Below are positions 1 to 7,526 of a stretch of DNA of 25,236 nt, piece after piece (the first letter of the stretch is position 1; every line of letters begins with the position of its first letter). The DNA is from a virus. The notes under the pieces were generated by a model. That model had not been told where the DNA came from. It did no database searches and saw only the letters and a list, made by a program, of their open reading frames with translations. Where the stretch lies: IMG/VR virus record IMGVR_UViG_3300023087_000088, positions 1 through 25,236 of that record; one strand, 5' to 3'. A program made the translations under genes and the position numbers.

Positions 1-4
1 TGTT

Positions 5-682
5 TTAATCGGCATTCATCATGTCCGCAAGTTCTTGTTTCCATAGTTCATTGAACTCACAATGTCTATAGTTTTCAAACCACGGTCCTCCTTCGGTGTA
101 GTGTATTAGTTTTGGTGTTTCAATATCATCATACACGCCTACTAGGTAATTCCACGTATGATCTAGTTCACCAATCTCTTCATCTTTTAACCAACTAAAT
201 CTATGCAAGTATGCACCATTAATCTCAGGTTCATTAACCAAGTCCATTGTTAATGCTTTGTTACTAGGATGAGCACAGTTAAACAACATAACGCTTGACC
301 AGTTCTTGCGTGGATATATAGTTTGCTTTTGTCCATCCATTTTTGTACCTTCATTAACTTTGTAGTCATGATGTACACACATAACAGCGTACTTGTCATC
401 TGCTTGGTCAAATAGCTCTTTAATATCTGTAGTTAAGATCATGTCACAATCCATAAACAATGCCCAACCTTCAAAGTTAGTAAGTTCAGGAATAAGAAAA
501 CGTGTAAATGTAAATTCTGTGCTTGCAAGTTTATCTACAGGGCGAGTATACCATCCTGCATCTCTTAGTTCTTGTTGTTTTAATGGACGCACATCTGCGT
601 CAGGTTGTTTACTAATAATACTATGCTTACACACTTGATAAGCAATATCTTCTCTTGTATCGTATCCTACAAATACTTTCAT
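5..682 (-). CDS. Glycosyltransferase (GT8-like, DxD motif)
   Basis: A 225-aa protein that probably moves a sugar from a nucleotide-sugar donor onto a glycan in the host cytoplasm. It opens with a beta strand typical of GT-A folds (MKVFVGYDTRED) and has a metal-binding DxD motif, MDCDMI, with the aspartates near residues 78 and 80. A later IHYTEGGPWF segment resembles the second conserved histidine region of GT8-type enzymes. No signal peptide or membrane segment is seen. Its ATG shares a base with the stop of the upstream cytidylyltransferase-cupin gene (TAATG), so the two are probably translationally coupled and transcribed from the late box at 1458-1465. Donor and acceptor cannot be read from sequence. 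The family is fairly sure; the specificity is unknown. Confidence 0.75.
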   Translation of the reverse strand: MKVFVGYDTREDIAYQVCKHSIISKQPDADVRPLKQQELRDAGWYTRPVDKLASTEFTFTRFLIPELTNFEGWALFMDCDMILTTDIKELFDQADDKYAVMCVHHDYKVNEGTKMDGQKQTIYPRKNWSSVMLFNCAHPSNKALTMDLVNEPEINGAYLHRFSWLKDEEIGELDHTWNYLVGVYDDIETPKLIHYTEGGPWFENYRHCEFNELWKQELADMMNAD

Positions 683-1452
683 TAGTCTCTTCTTTCTATA
701 TCTTCTTCATAACAATCGCCCCATTGTATTTCAAGAATGTGTGCGTTTTCTCCGTTTGGATTAGACGCCTTGTGCCAAACTTCTTTACCAATTTCATAAG
801 GCAATGTATGTGGTTTTAGATGAACAGAGTCTTGTCTACCTTCCCATTCAGTGTCCATTTTAACTACACCTTCGAGAACAATCCACTGTTCTGAACGCTT
901 AAAGTGTTTCTGATCACTTAATGCTTTGCCAGGATATATTACAAGTTCTTTAACTTTATATCCTTTTTCAGGCTTGTGATCTAACACACGCCAGTAACCC
1001 CAATCGCGTTCTGTCTTTTGTGTTTTCCATTCATCTAGTATCCAACTACTAGAGTTCATTTTGTTTTCGCCGCCTACACCAAATTCAAATTTAACTTTAG
1101 GCATGTCACCGTAAGTTTCAAATTCTGGTGTAGTTGTGTTTGTTCTATCACCACCGTTAGCAAAAACTATTTTGATATCACCGTGTGTTGCCATAGTCTT
1201 ATAAATGGCACCACAAGCAGTGTCGTCACTGTCGTCAAAACTAATAACTTTGTCTACAACAGACAATTCTTCAATAATAGATGCACGATCTTTAAATTTC
1301 ATAAACGGTCTACCTTTTTTACGAGTAAGCCATTCGTCTGAGTTTAGTCCTACATGAAGTTCGTCGCCTAACTGTTTAGCGGCTTTAAAGTATTCTATGT
1401 GTCCTGGGTGCAGAGGATCAAATCCTCCAGTGACAATTACTACGGTTTTCAT
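682..1452 (-). CDS. Cytidylyltransferase fused to mannose-6-phosphate isomerase-like cupin
   Basis: A 256-aa two-domain protein. Residues 1-140 are a nucleotidyltransferase of the glycerol-3-phosphate cytidylyltransferase / HldE C-domain type: GGFDPLHPGHIEYF holds the HxGH signature, and NSSSWILDEW resembles the ISSS-type C-terminal motif. Residues about 145-256 are a cupin like the C-terminal part of type II mannose-6-phosphate isomerase / GDP-mannose pyrophosphorylase, with DWGYW, KHFKRSEQWIVLEG and the ending EIQWGDCYEEDIERRD. The combination suggests one polypeptide that activates a sugar or polyol phosphate and isomerises or binds a sugar phosphate; that function is inference. The ATG lies 5 bases after a perfect TATAAATA late box and has no Shine-Dalgarno. 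It is coupled to the glycosyltransferase at 5-682. Confidence 0.78.
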   Translation of the reverse strand: MKTVVIVTGGFDPLHPGHIEYFKAAKQLGDELHVGLNSDEWLTRKKGRPFMKFKDRASIIEELSVVDKVISFDDSDDTACGAIYKTMATHGDIKIVFANGGDRTNTTTPEFETYGDMPKVKFEFGVGGENKMNSSSWILDEWKTQKTERDWGYWRVLDHKPEKGYKVKELVIYPGKALSDQKHFKRSEQWIVLEGVVKMDTEWEGRQDSVHLKPHTLPYEIGKEVWHKASNPNGENAHILEIQWGDCYEEDIERRD

Positions 1453-1457
1453 GTAGA

Positions 1458-1465
1458 TATTTATA
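1458..1465 (-). promoter_or_regulatory. T4-type late promoter box TATAAATA
   Basis: An exact TATAAATA on the minus strand, with 5 bases between the box and the ATG of the cytidylyltransferase-cupin gene. In T4, transcription starts about five to six bases after this box, so the mRNA is predicted to begin at or next to the start codon. No Shine-Dalgarno lies between box and ATG. Confidence 0.75.
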
Positions 1466-1484
1466 TACCTATATTATTATACTT

Positions 1485-1976
1485 TTAAGGTTTGAAACAT
1501 TCTATATGCAAATGTTTATGCACTGGCTTCTTGAGGCTTTTTATACGTTCAAATCCTTTAGATAATAACAACTTTTCAAGAATAGCAAAGTCGTACCCAC
1601 TCTTATGTACGTCCCATAACTCTGTATCACCTTCTCTTTGCCATCCCCAAAACCCTGCTAGTGCATGATTTAATTCTTCAGTGGTTCTTCTGTTATTCCA
1701 TTGCTGTATATGAAATGTCATATTAGGCAACATCATTTCCATTTTGCCGCCTCTTTTTAAAATAGTATACCATTTTTCTAAAACTTTTTCTCCTTGAATA
1801 AAAGTTAAGTGTTCAAAAAAATGTCTAGAAAAAATACAATTTACCATATTAGGATTAACATGCTTGTCTATGTCCCATGCTGGACAAACAAAATCTACTC
1901 CAGGTAAATCTCTAATATCACAAGTTTTAAATCCTTCTTTTGTAGGTTTTTCTCCACAACCGAATTCTATATTCAC
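1485..1976 (-). CDS. Small SAM-dependent methyltransferase
   Basis: A class I methyltransferase-like protein of 163 aa. The N-terminus carries a glycine-rich SAM loop (NIEFGCGEKP), then an acidic strand (CDIRDLPGVDF) and the post-motif pattern FSRHFFEHL and LKRGGKMEMMLPN, typical of Methyltransf_11-like proteins in polysaccharide clusters. A GTG at 1976 is chosen as start: it overlaps the upstream stop as GTGA, and AAAGG precedes it by seven bases. A longer reading from a GTG at 2003 (172 aa) adds nine residues without a visible ribosome site. It follows the capsule-transferase-like gene in one unit. The target, probably a sugar or a sugar lipid, is unknown. Confidence 0.68.
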   Translation of the reverse strand: MNIEFGCGEKPTKEGFKTCDIRDLPGVDFVCPAWDIDKHVNPNMVNCIFSRHFFEHLTFIQGEKVLEKWYTILKRGGKMEMMLPNMTFHIQQWNNRRTTEELNHALAGFWGWQREGDTELWDVHKSGYDFAILEKLLLSKGFERIKSLKKPVHKHLHIECFKP

Positions 1977-2890
1977 TTCAATGCCTTTCGTAAATGATTC
2001 CACATAAGTCCTTGTGAAACTTCTTCTTCAGTCCATTGTCCGTATGATAAATCATATAACCATTGCTGTCTATCGAATGTTTTTGGATTGTCGATATCTT
2101 TTAAATCTTTATTTGAACATTCCCATGCCATACTACTTGGATCTTGACTAAATGTAGGAATACCTTCACATACGCTCTCAGTTAATGCGTTTGAGTTAAA
2201 TCCTACTACGCACCATGCGTCTTTAAAATCTATGTATAAACCGTCCTTAACATCTTTTCCGCTATTTGTACTAAAGAATACATTGTCTTCATCACCGTAG
2301 TTCTCCCAAAACTTAACTAAGTTTTTCTGTTTGTCTTGTCTTAGAGGGTGCATTCTAACCATGATAGGTTTATTAGTATACTGCTTTATTTCTTTTATCG
2401 TTTCGTCAACATAAGCATCATACGTTCCGTACTTTTCATACATTCTGTATAAACTGCTATCTCCAGGTCTTTGTAAAACCAATAAAACATATTTTCCGTT
2501 TTTTGTCCAAGGATTAATTTGTATATTTTGATCTTTTTGAATTTGAAGCCATCTATCTTTAGGAGAATTTTTATTGCAATAGTCTCCTTCGTCTGCATAA
2601 TAACTGTACCAACTATATCTATGATACGCTTTAGGATTATGCGGAGCAATACATCCTTTTCTAAATATAGCACTTTCTGTAACAATCCAAGGCTTTCTCG
2701 ATTGCTCTATGTACTCATACATATGTCCTAAAGGTTTTGTTTTTTTACTACCTTTTTGATTTGATTGTACTAAAACATCTGCACTATCAAGTGTTGCTTT
2801 ATCAGAAAACGGAACAACTATCCAACTGGGATCTAGTGGATGATAACTCCAAAGCAACTCTTCAATAGCAACAACTTTAAAATCTTTCAT
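1973..2890 (-). CDS. Capsule polysaccharide transferase-like protein (KpsS/KpsC-like)
   Basis: A 305-aa protein that resembles capsule polysaccharide export/biosynthesis (Kdo-transferase type, KpsC/KpsS) proteins in its C-terminal half. It has KYVLLVLQRPGDSS, then KPIMVRMHPLR with the family-type HP, and then WCVVGFNSNALTESVCEGIP, which fits the nucleotide-sugar binding loop followed by an 'always the same vassal gene' type TE..CEGIP. The N-terminal half (GHMYEYIEQSRKPWIVTESA) looks like the usual Rossmann lead-in. No membrane segment is seen. It starts 14 bases inside the end of the upstream methyltransferase and ends in a GTGA overlap with the next, so the three genes form one tightly coupled unit. 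The similarity is by eye; a different GT-B transferase is possible. Confidence 0.55.
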   Translation of the reverse strand: MKDFKVVAIEELLWSYHPLDPSWIVVPFSDKATLDSADVLVQSNQKGSKKTKPLGHMYEYIEQSRKPWIVTESAIFRKGCIAPHNPKAYHRYSWYSYYADEGDYCNKNSPKDRWLQIQKDQNIQINPWTKNGKYVLLVLQRPGDSSLYRMYEKYGTYDAYVDETIKEIKQYTNKPIMVRMHPLRQDKQKNLVKFWENYGDEDNVFFSTNSGKDVKDGLYIDFKDAWCVVGFNSNALTESVCEGIPTFSQDPSSMAWECSNKDLKDIDNPKTFDRQQWLYDLSYGQWTEEEVSQGLMWNHLRKALK

Positions 2891-3437
2891 TTATAAAAAC
2901 TAATCCTCTATATTTTACAAACGCTTTTCTTTTTTTACCTAACGTAGAACTTTCTCTTAGTCCTTTTGTATATTCATCGTTATATTTAAATCCATATGAT
3001 TTAAAAACATTTATCCAATATGATTCTTCTTGTTCGTTAACATGATGATAGCCGCCAAAGCCGGGAGGTGCAAATGTCATTATAATATTTCTACATTTTT
3101 GAAAAGTGTTCATATAGTTTGGAATATATTTTGCATATACATGTTCAACAAATTCTACACTCCATCCTAGATCGAATTTTTTATCTATGGGAGACCCTCC
3201 CTTGCTAAAATCATGTATTACAAACCTGTCTGGATTGTATCTCTTTAATGTAAAGTCACCGTCTACTCCGAGAGCATCTATACCTTTAGTTTCAGCAAGC
3301 TCAACCATGCCCCCGGGGCCGCACCCTATATCTAACATTGTTTTTGGTTTAAATGTTTGAATAGCCCAATCAAGGGCACCTTCGTCTAAGTTTGTTCTAT
3401 TGCCGTGGCCGCCGAGGTGTTCAGGTAATTGTGTCAT
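2877..3437 (-). CDS. SAM-dependent methyltransferase
   Basis: A 186-aa class I methyltransferase. Motif I is clear: TMLDIGCGPGGMVELAE at residues 33-49. It is followed by ALGVDGD (acidic end of strand 2), FVIHDFSKG and a motif IV-like DLGWSVEFVEHV. The C-terminal IIMTFAPPGFGGYHHVNEQ has the hydrophobic strand plus histidine-rich loop often seen in methyltransferases of glycan clusters. The ATG at 3437 is preceded by AAAGGA. The late box at 3462-3469 lies 24 bases upstream, giving a short leader. It is the first gene of a three-gene minus-strand unit that ends at 1485. Substrate unknown. Confidence 0.75.
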   Translation of the reverse strand: MTQLPEHLGGHGNRTNLDEGALDWAIQTFKPKTMLDIGCGPGGMVELAETKGIDALGVDGDFTLKRYNPDRFVIHDFSKGGSPIDKKFDLGWSVEFVEHVYAKYIPNYMNTFQKCRNIIMTFAPPGFGGYHHVNEQEESYWINVFKSYGFKYNDEYTKGLRESSTLGKKRKAFVKYRGLVFINERF

Positions 3438-3461
3438 TTTAATCCTTTAATAGCTTTGTTA

Positions 3462-3469
3462 TATTTATC
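3462..3469 (-). promoter_or_regulatory. T4-type late promoter box GATAAATA
   Basis: GATAAATA on the minus strand, 24 bases before the ATG of the methyltransferase at 3437. An AAAGGA ribosome site lies between them, so this is a conventional leader. It stands back to back with a plus-strand box at 3482-3489. Confidence 0.6.
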
Positions 3470-3481
3470 TGCATACTTAAT

Positions 3482-3489
3482 GATAAATA
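3482..3489 (+). promoter_or_regulatory. T4-type late promoter box GATAAATA
   Basis: GATAAATAC on the plus strand, with 5 bases between box and the ATG at 3495 of the pyruvyl-transferase-like gene. No Shine-Dalgarno is seen. The predicted transcript starts at or next to the start codon, which argues for 3495 over the upstream in-frame ATG at 3480. Confidence 0.65.
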
Positions 3490-3494
3490 CTAAC

Positions 3495-4298
3495 ATGAGC
3501 TACATTATACACAGAACAGATCAAAACAACGTAGGAGATTGGTGGAGTCGACCGTCTCATTACTATCCTATTAATGAGACACAGATAATCGATATCAGTA
3601 ATGTACAACAATACAGAAATTTAGAAAATAAAACAGTGGTACTAGGTGGCGGCGGACTGCTTGGTAAATTACATTGGGACTTCAATTTAAAAAATCTTGT
3701 AGAAAACAACAGGGTAATACTTTGGGGTGCTGGTCTTAATTTTACTCCGTTAGGTAAAAAAGGAGGACAACCTCTTTCAAATTCTGGATTACCTGCTTAT
3801 TTAGATAAGATGACTGCTGTTGGTCTTAGAGATTATGGTCTAGGATACGATTGGGTACCGTGTGCAAGTTGTATGCACGATGAGGTTTTTGGTGTGCAAG
3901 ATATAGCACAAACTAAAGATGTTCTTGTAGTGCAACATAAAAAGATTAAAATGAAAAGTGAGTCTCTTAAAAAATACAGAAAATTAAGGATGGGGCAAGA
4001 AGTAGGAAACCTAAAATCAATACTTACTGAAATTAAACGTCACAGTACAATTATTACAAATTCATATCATGGTGCATACTGGGGAACTATTTTAAAGAAA
4101 AAAGTTATTGTTCAACCTTGGGGTACAAAATTTAATCATTTAAAATGGAAGGTGCCGTTTTTAAATGAAGATTTTTCTAACCTTGATTATTGTATGGATA
4201 CTGCTACAGTATATCCGCATGCCTGGGAAGAAGCATTACACGCAAACCATCAATTTTGGCTGAAGCACAAACTACTCGTTGCCAGTGCCGGCTTGTAG
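3495..4298 (+). CDS. Polysaccharide pyruvyl transferase-like protein
   Basis: A 267-aa protein of the polysaccharide pyruvyl transferase (CsaB/WcaK) type, expected to place a pyruvate ketal on a sugar of a surface glycan, or to be a sugar transferase of the same fold. Visible signatures are NNVGDWW near residue 11, VVLGGGGLLG at about 48-57, ILWGAGLN at about 75-82 and ITNSYHGAYWGT, the usual SxHG box of the family. The start at 3495 fits the late box just upstream and the N-terminal beta strand SYIIHRTDQNN; ATGs at 3429 and 3480 are upstream of or inside the promoter. It is the only plus-strand gene in the glycan cassette and overlaps the end of the convergent glycosyltransferase by 27 bases. 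Confidence 0.72.
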   Translation: MSYIIHRTDQNNVGDWWSRPSHYYPINETQIIDISNVQQYRNLENKTVVLGGGGLLGKLHWDFNLKNLVENNRVILWGAGLNFTPLGKKGGQPLSNSGLPAYLDKMTAVGLRDYGLGYDWVPCASCMHDEVFGVQDIAQTKDVLVVQHKKIKMKSESLKKYRKLRMGQEVGNLKSILTEIKRHSTIITNSYHGAYWGTILKKKVIVQPWGTKFNHLKWKVPFLNEDFSNLDYCMDTATVYPHAWEEALHANHQFWLKHKLLVASAGL

Positions 4299-5060
4299 TC
4301 CAAATCTCTCTAGTCTAAACCGTTTAGCATTTTTTCTAATTCTTCTATCTTTGCCGTCGCCTTTTGTATGCACAAAACATTGGTTAAGAACTGTTTTATC
4401 AAACGGATGTTTATTTGTTTGGATACCCTTGTTCATATCATTAAATATTTCTTTGTGTCCAAAGGACTCTCTAGCTCGATCAAAAACATAACTATCATGT
4501 GTTTGCAAAAGAGTACTTAATTTATTATTATAATAATACGATTCAAAATGCTTGATAAAATCTAACCCTAATTGGTGATCAAGGTTATATGTTACATAAC
4601 CGCATTCGCTATGTGTACGTGGGCGACCTAGATAATTTACACAATAGTTTTCTGGAGCAATCGCTCTTAACTGATTGTGTGCAAGAGGTTGTATTGCTAA
4701 CACATCTGCATCTAACCAAATTAATACACCTTTTGTGTCTCTTGCTTGTCTAAAAATTGGAAATGTTTTATGTGCAAATTTTATAGCATTCCATTTGTAT
4801 GCAGGCGTTTGCTTAGTGCCATTATAATGGGGATCGTCTTTGTGGACTTCTATAAACGCAACCAGTTCGGGACATTCTTTATATAAGTTATGTACAATTA
4901 CTCGTTTTGATAAATTAAAATCTGCAGGTTGCATGTCTTCTGAGTAGATATGTATTTTTACGTTTGTAGGAAAAAATTTATCCCATGATTGTAAGTTTAA
5001 TCTAACTGCATGGTTTTCCCAATAATCTCTATTAATGCTAGTAACTACGGTGTACAGCAT
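4272..5060 (-). CDS. Glycosyltransferase with DxD motif
   Basis: A 262-aa GT-A type transferase. It begins MLYTVVTSINRDYWE, has NVKIHIYSED (second strand of the fold) and a clear metal-binding motif IWLDADVLA with aspartates at 117 and 119. The C-terminus is basic (KGDGKDRRIRKNAKRFR), which could bind a phosphorylated or membrane-bound acceptor; that is inference. The gene starts 23 bases inside the FkbM gene and so is probably read from the same message as uvsX, uvsY and FkbM. Its 3' end overlaps the convergent pyruvyl-transferase-like gene by 27 bases, and no terminator fits between them. Specificity unknown. Confidence 0.68.
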   Translation of the reverse strand: MLYTVVTSINRDYWENHAVRLNLQSWDKFFPTNVKIHIYSEDMQPADFNLSKRVIVHNLYKECPELVAFIEVHKDDPHYNGTKQTPAYKWNAIKFAHKTFPIFRQARDTKGVLIWLDADVLAIQPLAHNQLRAIAPENYCVNYLGRPRTHSECGYVTYNLDHQLGLDFIKHFESYYYNNKLSTLLQTHDSYVFDRARESFGHKEIFNDMNKGIQTNKHPFDKTVLNQCFVHTKGDGKDRRIRKNAKRFRLERFGLQAGTGNE

Positions 5061-5751
5061 ATTGCGTTCCTTTTTTTCTTTTTGGGCCCATTACTGCATT
5101 TTTCCGTGCATTACCAATATCTTGATATTTTACATATCCCAAATCTTCTAGCATTCTTAATGGTTCGTCTGGATCTTTATAACCATATCTCTCTTGATGC
5201 CCTTTACGTTCATACAAGATAACTGGATTATGTTCTTTAATAAGATTATATGCACCTTCAATTACTTGAGGTTCAAATCCTTCTACATCTATTTTAATAA
5301 AAGATATTTGCCCAGGAATATTAAGCGAATCAAGAGGTCGTACATTTATATTTCCAGGTTCATTTGGAGTAATATGTGTTCCGAACGTTTTTTTTCCTCG
5401 AGAAATCGAAACCTTTTCGACTACATTTCCGATGCCGCAATTAAATATTTTTACGTTTGTTAACTTTTTTCTAACAATAATATTTTCATGTAGGCAATCA
5501 TAAATTTTTGGGTCGAGTTCAAAACTAAAAACAGAATTAAATTTTTGTGATAATCTATTAGACATAATGCCAATATGAGCACCAATATCAAGAGCAACAT
5601 CAAATGTTTTTAAATATCTAAAAGCAATATCTAGTTCTTCTTTTTGATAATTTTCAATAATGCCATTACCTCGACGTTTTGCAGTTTTTAATGATATATC
5701 TCCTGCAACAGTTACCCAATTATCTGATTCAGTCCATTTAGAGTGTTGCAT
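5038..5751 (-). CDS. FkbM family methyltransferase
   Basis: A 237-aa FkbM-type SAM-dependent methyltransferase. VALDIGAHIGIMSNRLSQ at about residues 52-69 is the SAM loop, VFSFELDPKIYDCLHENI is the family's F-E-P segment, and ISFIKIDVEGFEPQVIEGA is the diagnostic FIKIDVEGxE motif. The ending VILYERKG also fits. FkbM proteins O-methylate sugars or polyketides and are common in glycan clusters and in large marine phages. The start lies 14 bases inside the end of uvsY, so it is probably co-translated with the recombination genes. The target is not predictable. Confidence 0.85.
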   Translation of the reverse strand: MQHSKWTESDNWVTVAGDISLKTAKRRGNGIIENYQKEELDIAFRYLKTFDVALDIGAHIGIMSNRLSQKFNSVFSFELDPKIYDCLHENIIVRKKLTNVKIFNCGIGNVVEKVSISRGKKTFGTHITPNEPGNINVRPLDSLNIPGQISFIKIDVEGFEPQVIEGAYNLIKEHNPVILYERKGHQERYGYKDPDEPLRMLEDLGYVKYQDIGNARKNAVMGPKRKKGTQYAVHRSY

Positions 5752-6193
5752 CTTCCATACCTGCTACACGTAGTTTAACAACATTAGTTATTTGCCATTG
5801 TTTTTGATCAAGTGCTTTAAGTACACCTAACCATTTGTTACGCATAAGAGCAAATTCGTTGATAATCTTTTCATAGTCAACAACGTCTGCCTCGCCGTCA
5901 ACGTATTTTTCAACGTCACGGCTTGACAGAGCTCGTTGATAGTTTTCAAGATATTTTTTGAAAAATGAGCTACGCAATCTGCGTAGCTCAATATTTAGGT
6001 AATTAAGAATCGCTTCAATCTCTTGCAGTTGATTAAAACGCTGTTCAACAATGCCGGGCATGGCCGCCGCGGCACGTTCAACATTACCAGAAAGTTTACA
6101 TTCTACTCGTGCATCTTCTAGTTCTGCATTAAAGAATGCAATAGCATCAGGGATTTTTGAGATATCTCGTGATACTGTGCTATACCAACCCAT
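5738..6193 (-). CDS. uvsY: Recombination mediator UvsY
   Basis: A 151-aa protein matching the UvsY family, close to the 137 aa of T4 UvsY. UvsY loads the UvsX recombinase onto ssDNA coated with gp32 during recombination-dependent replication and repair. The recognisable part is the C-terminal half: KKYLENYQRALSSRDVEKYV, then EFALMRNKWLGVLKALDQ and the ending LRVAGMEDATL, all typical of UvsY in marine T4-like phages. The N-terminal half is helical and rich in Glu and Arg. Its ATG shares a base with the stop of the 76-aa gene (TAATG). The gene order uvsX - small acidic gene - uvsY supports the call. Confidence 0.85.
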   Translation of the reverse strand: MGWYSTVSRDISKIPDAIAFFNAELEDARVECKLSGNVERAAAAMPGIVEQRFNQLQEIEAILNYLNIELRRLRSSFFKKYLENYQRALSSRDVEKYVDGEADVVDYEKIINEFALMRNKWLGVLKALDQKQWQITNVVKLRVAGMEDATL

Positions 6194-6423
6194 TAATCAT
6201 CCCATTCATCATAGTCGTCTTCGTCATCTACATCAGAGTCTAAATAATATTCAATTGCTTGATCTAAATTATCATCAACATCTAAACATTGTTGAAATGT
6301 ATGATCAGAAACACCATAGTCTGCTAATACATCAACAAACTTTTCTGCCACAATTTCAATATGTTTTTTATCAATTGAATCTTTAAACACCATCCATATA
6401 TCTACAATCTGACTGCTATCCAT
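6193..6423 (-). CDS. Small acidic protein between uvsX and uvsY
   Basis: A 76-aa protein without a function I recognise. Residues 1-50 look like a compact helical unit (VDIWMVFKDSIDKKHIEIV). The last twenty residues are almost all Asp, Glu, Tyr and Trp (VDDEDDYDEWDD). It overlaps uvsX by 8 bases and uvsY by one, so the three are translated together. A strongly acidic tail beside ssDNA-binding proteins could mimic DNA or bind their basic surfaces, as the acidic C-terminus of gp32 does; that is inference. Coupled overlaps on both sides make it a real gene. Confidence 0.75.
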   Translation of the reverse strand: MDSSQIVDIWMVFKDSIDKKHIEIVAEKFVDVLADYGVSDHTFQQCLDVDDNLDQAIEYYLDSDVDDEDDYDEWDD

Positions 6424-7504
6424 GTACTTCCTCCGTTGTTGGCTCAGTTGCGGTATTTACCTCATCTTGTTCAACAACGGGCGTTTGTGATTCTTTTGCA
6501 AGATAGTCTAGCATAACTTTATCAAGCAGTTCGCCGTTCCAATTTTTACGATATTCAAGCAGTTCTTCACCATCTAGTGTAGTGTACTTCAAACGGTTGC
6601 CGCTTTTTTCAATAACGCCTTTTGCTTCAAACAATTCAAGCAAGCCGCTATATGGGTTCATACCTGTTTCGTATGGAATCTTAACTTGTACACCTTCAAA
6701 CGGTTTAGCATAACGTGTTTTCATAACCTTACAAGCGGCACGAATACCACGTACTTCACTAATTTTGTTACCATCTTCATCTTCTTTTAGTTTCAACTTC
6801 TTCATTGCAACTACAATAGATGATGCATAGATAAAGCCTTGACCGCCTGAAATTTTATCATCCGGGTCAAACATATCTTGCGATGCGTAAGTGTGGTTAG
6901 TTGCTACTAAGCCAACATTATGTGAACCAAACATATTAACAGTATTACGTACAAGTGCAGTTAGTGCTTTAGGCTTACGACCCATATCGCCTTTCATATC
7001 ACCCTTGTTAAACTGATCTACGTCTGTAGGTGTTAGCAACATACCTAGTGAGTCAACAACAAACAGTACCTTAGGACGGTCTTCTTCTGCCATTGCTTTA
7101 TAGTCTGCCATAAACGTACTAATAGTCTTTGCTACATCATCAATCATTGACATGTTAAGTTTTAGTAGTTTATCTTCTGATGTATCTACATCAAGTGCTT
7201 GTAGCCACGCTTCGTCAAGTGCGTTCTCTGAGTCAATAAGAACTACGAAGATGCCTTGATCTTGTGCTGACTTAACAATGTTGCCTGAACAAATGTATGA
7301 TTTACCTGCACCAGACTCACCTGCAAATACAGATACCTTGCCTAGTGGAATACCTTTGTTCCAGTCACCTGAAATAAGATAGTTGAGTGCATAGTTGCCT
7401 GTGCTAATCCAATCAGTTGGGTCATTGAACCCTGCACTCATGCCTGTAATGGATTTTGTAAGCGATGTCCTAAACTTAGTAGGATCAAATGCTTTAGTTG
7501 CCAT
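6416..7504 (-). CDS. uvsX: RecA-like recombinase UvsX
   Basis: A 362-aa RecA/RAD51-type strand-exchange ATPase, slightly shorter than T4 UvsX (391 aa). The Walker A motif is GESGAGKS at residues 62-69. VLFVVDSLGMLLTPTDVDQF holds Walker B near 147-152. GLVATNHTY and ISGGQGFIYASSIV are the usual UvsX L1/L2-region segments. It polymerises on ssDNA to drive homologous recombination, recombination-dependent replication and repair. AGGAG lies six bases before the ATG. The 52-base gap to gene 32 holds a strong terminator and no promoter I can recognise, so expression probably depends on read-through from gene 32. The 3' end overlaps the 76-aa gene. Confidence 0.95.
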   Translation of the reverse strand: MATKAFDPTKFRTSLTKSITGMSAGFNDPTDWISTGNYALNYLISGDWNKGIPLGKVSVFAGESGAGKSYICSGNIVKSAQDQGIFVVLIDSENALDEAWLQALDVDTSEDKLLKLNMSMIDDVAKTISTFMADYKAMAEEDRPKVLFVVDSLGMLLTPTDVDQFNKGDMKGDMGRKPKALTALVRNTVNMFGSHNVGLVATNHTYASQDMFDPDDKISGGQGFIYASSIVVAMKKLKLKEDEDGNKISEVRGIRAACKVMKTRYAKPFEGVQVKIPYETGMNPYSGLLELFEAKGVIEKSGNRLKYTTLDGEELLEYRKNWNGELLDKVMLDYLAKESQTPVVEQDEVNTATEPTTEEVHG

Positions 7505-7526
7505 ATGTATCTCCTAATCTAAAAAG

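Noticed and set aside
2395-2685. Second minus-strand frame within the capsule-transferase-like gene
   Set aside because: Lys/Ile-rich chance frame in AT-rich DNA fully inside a better gene; no ribosome site or motif.
3429-3494. Earlier starts (3429, 3480) for the pyruvyl-transferase-like gene
   Set aside because: They precede or sit within the promoter, and the residues they add show no family pattern.
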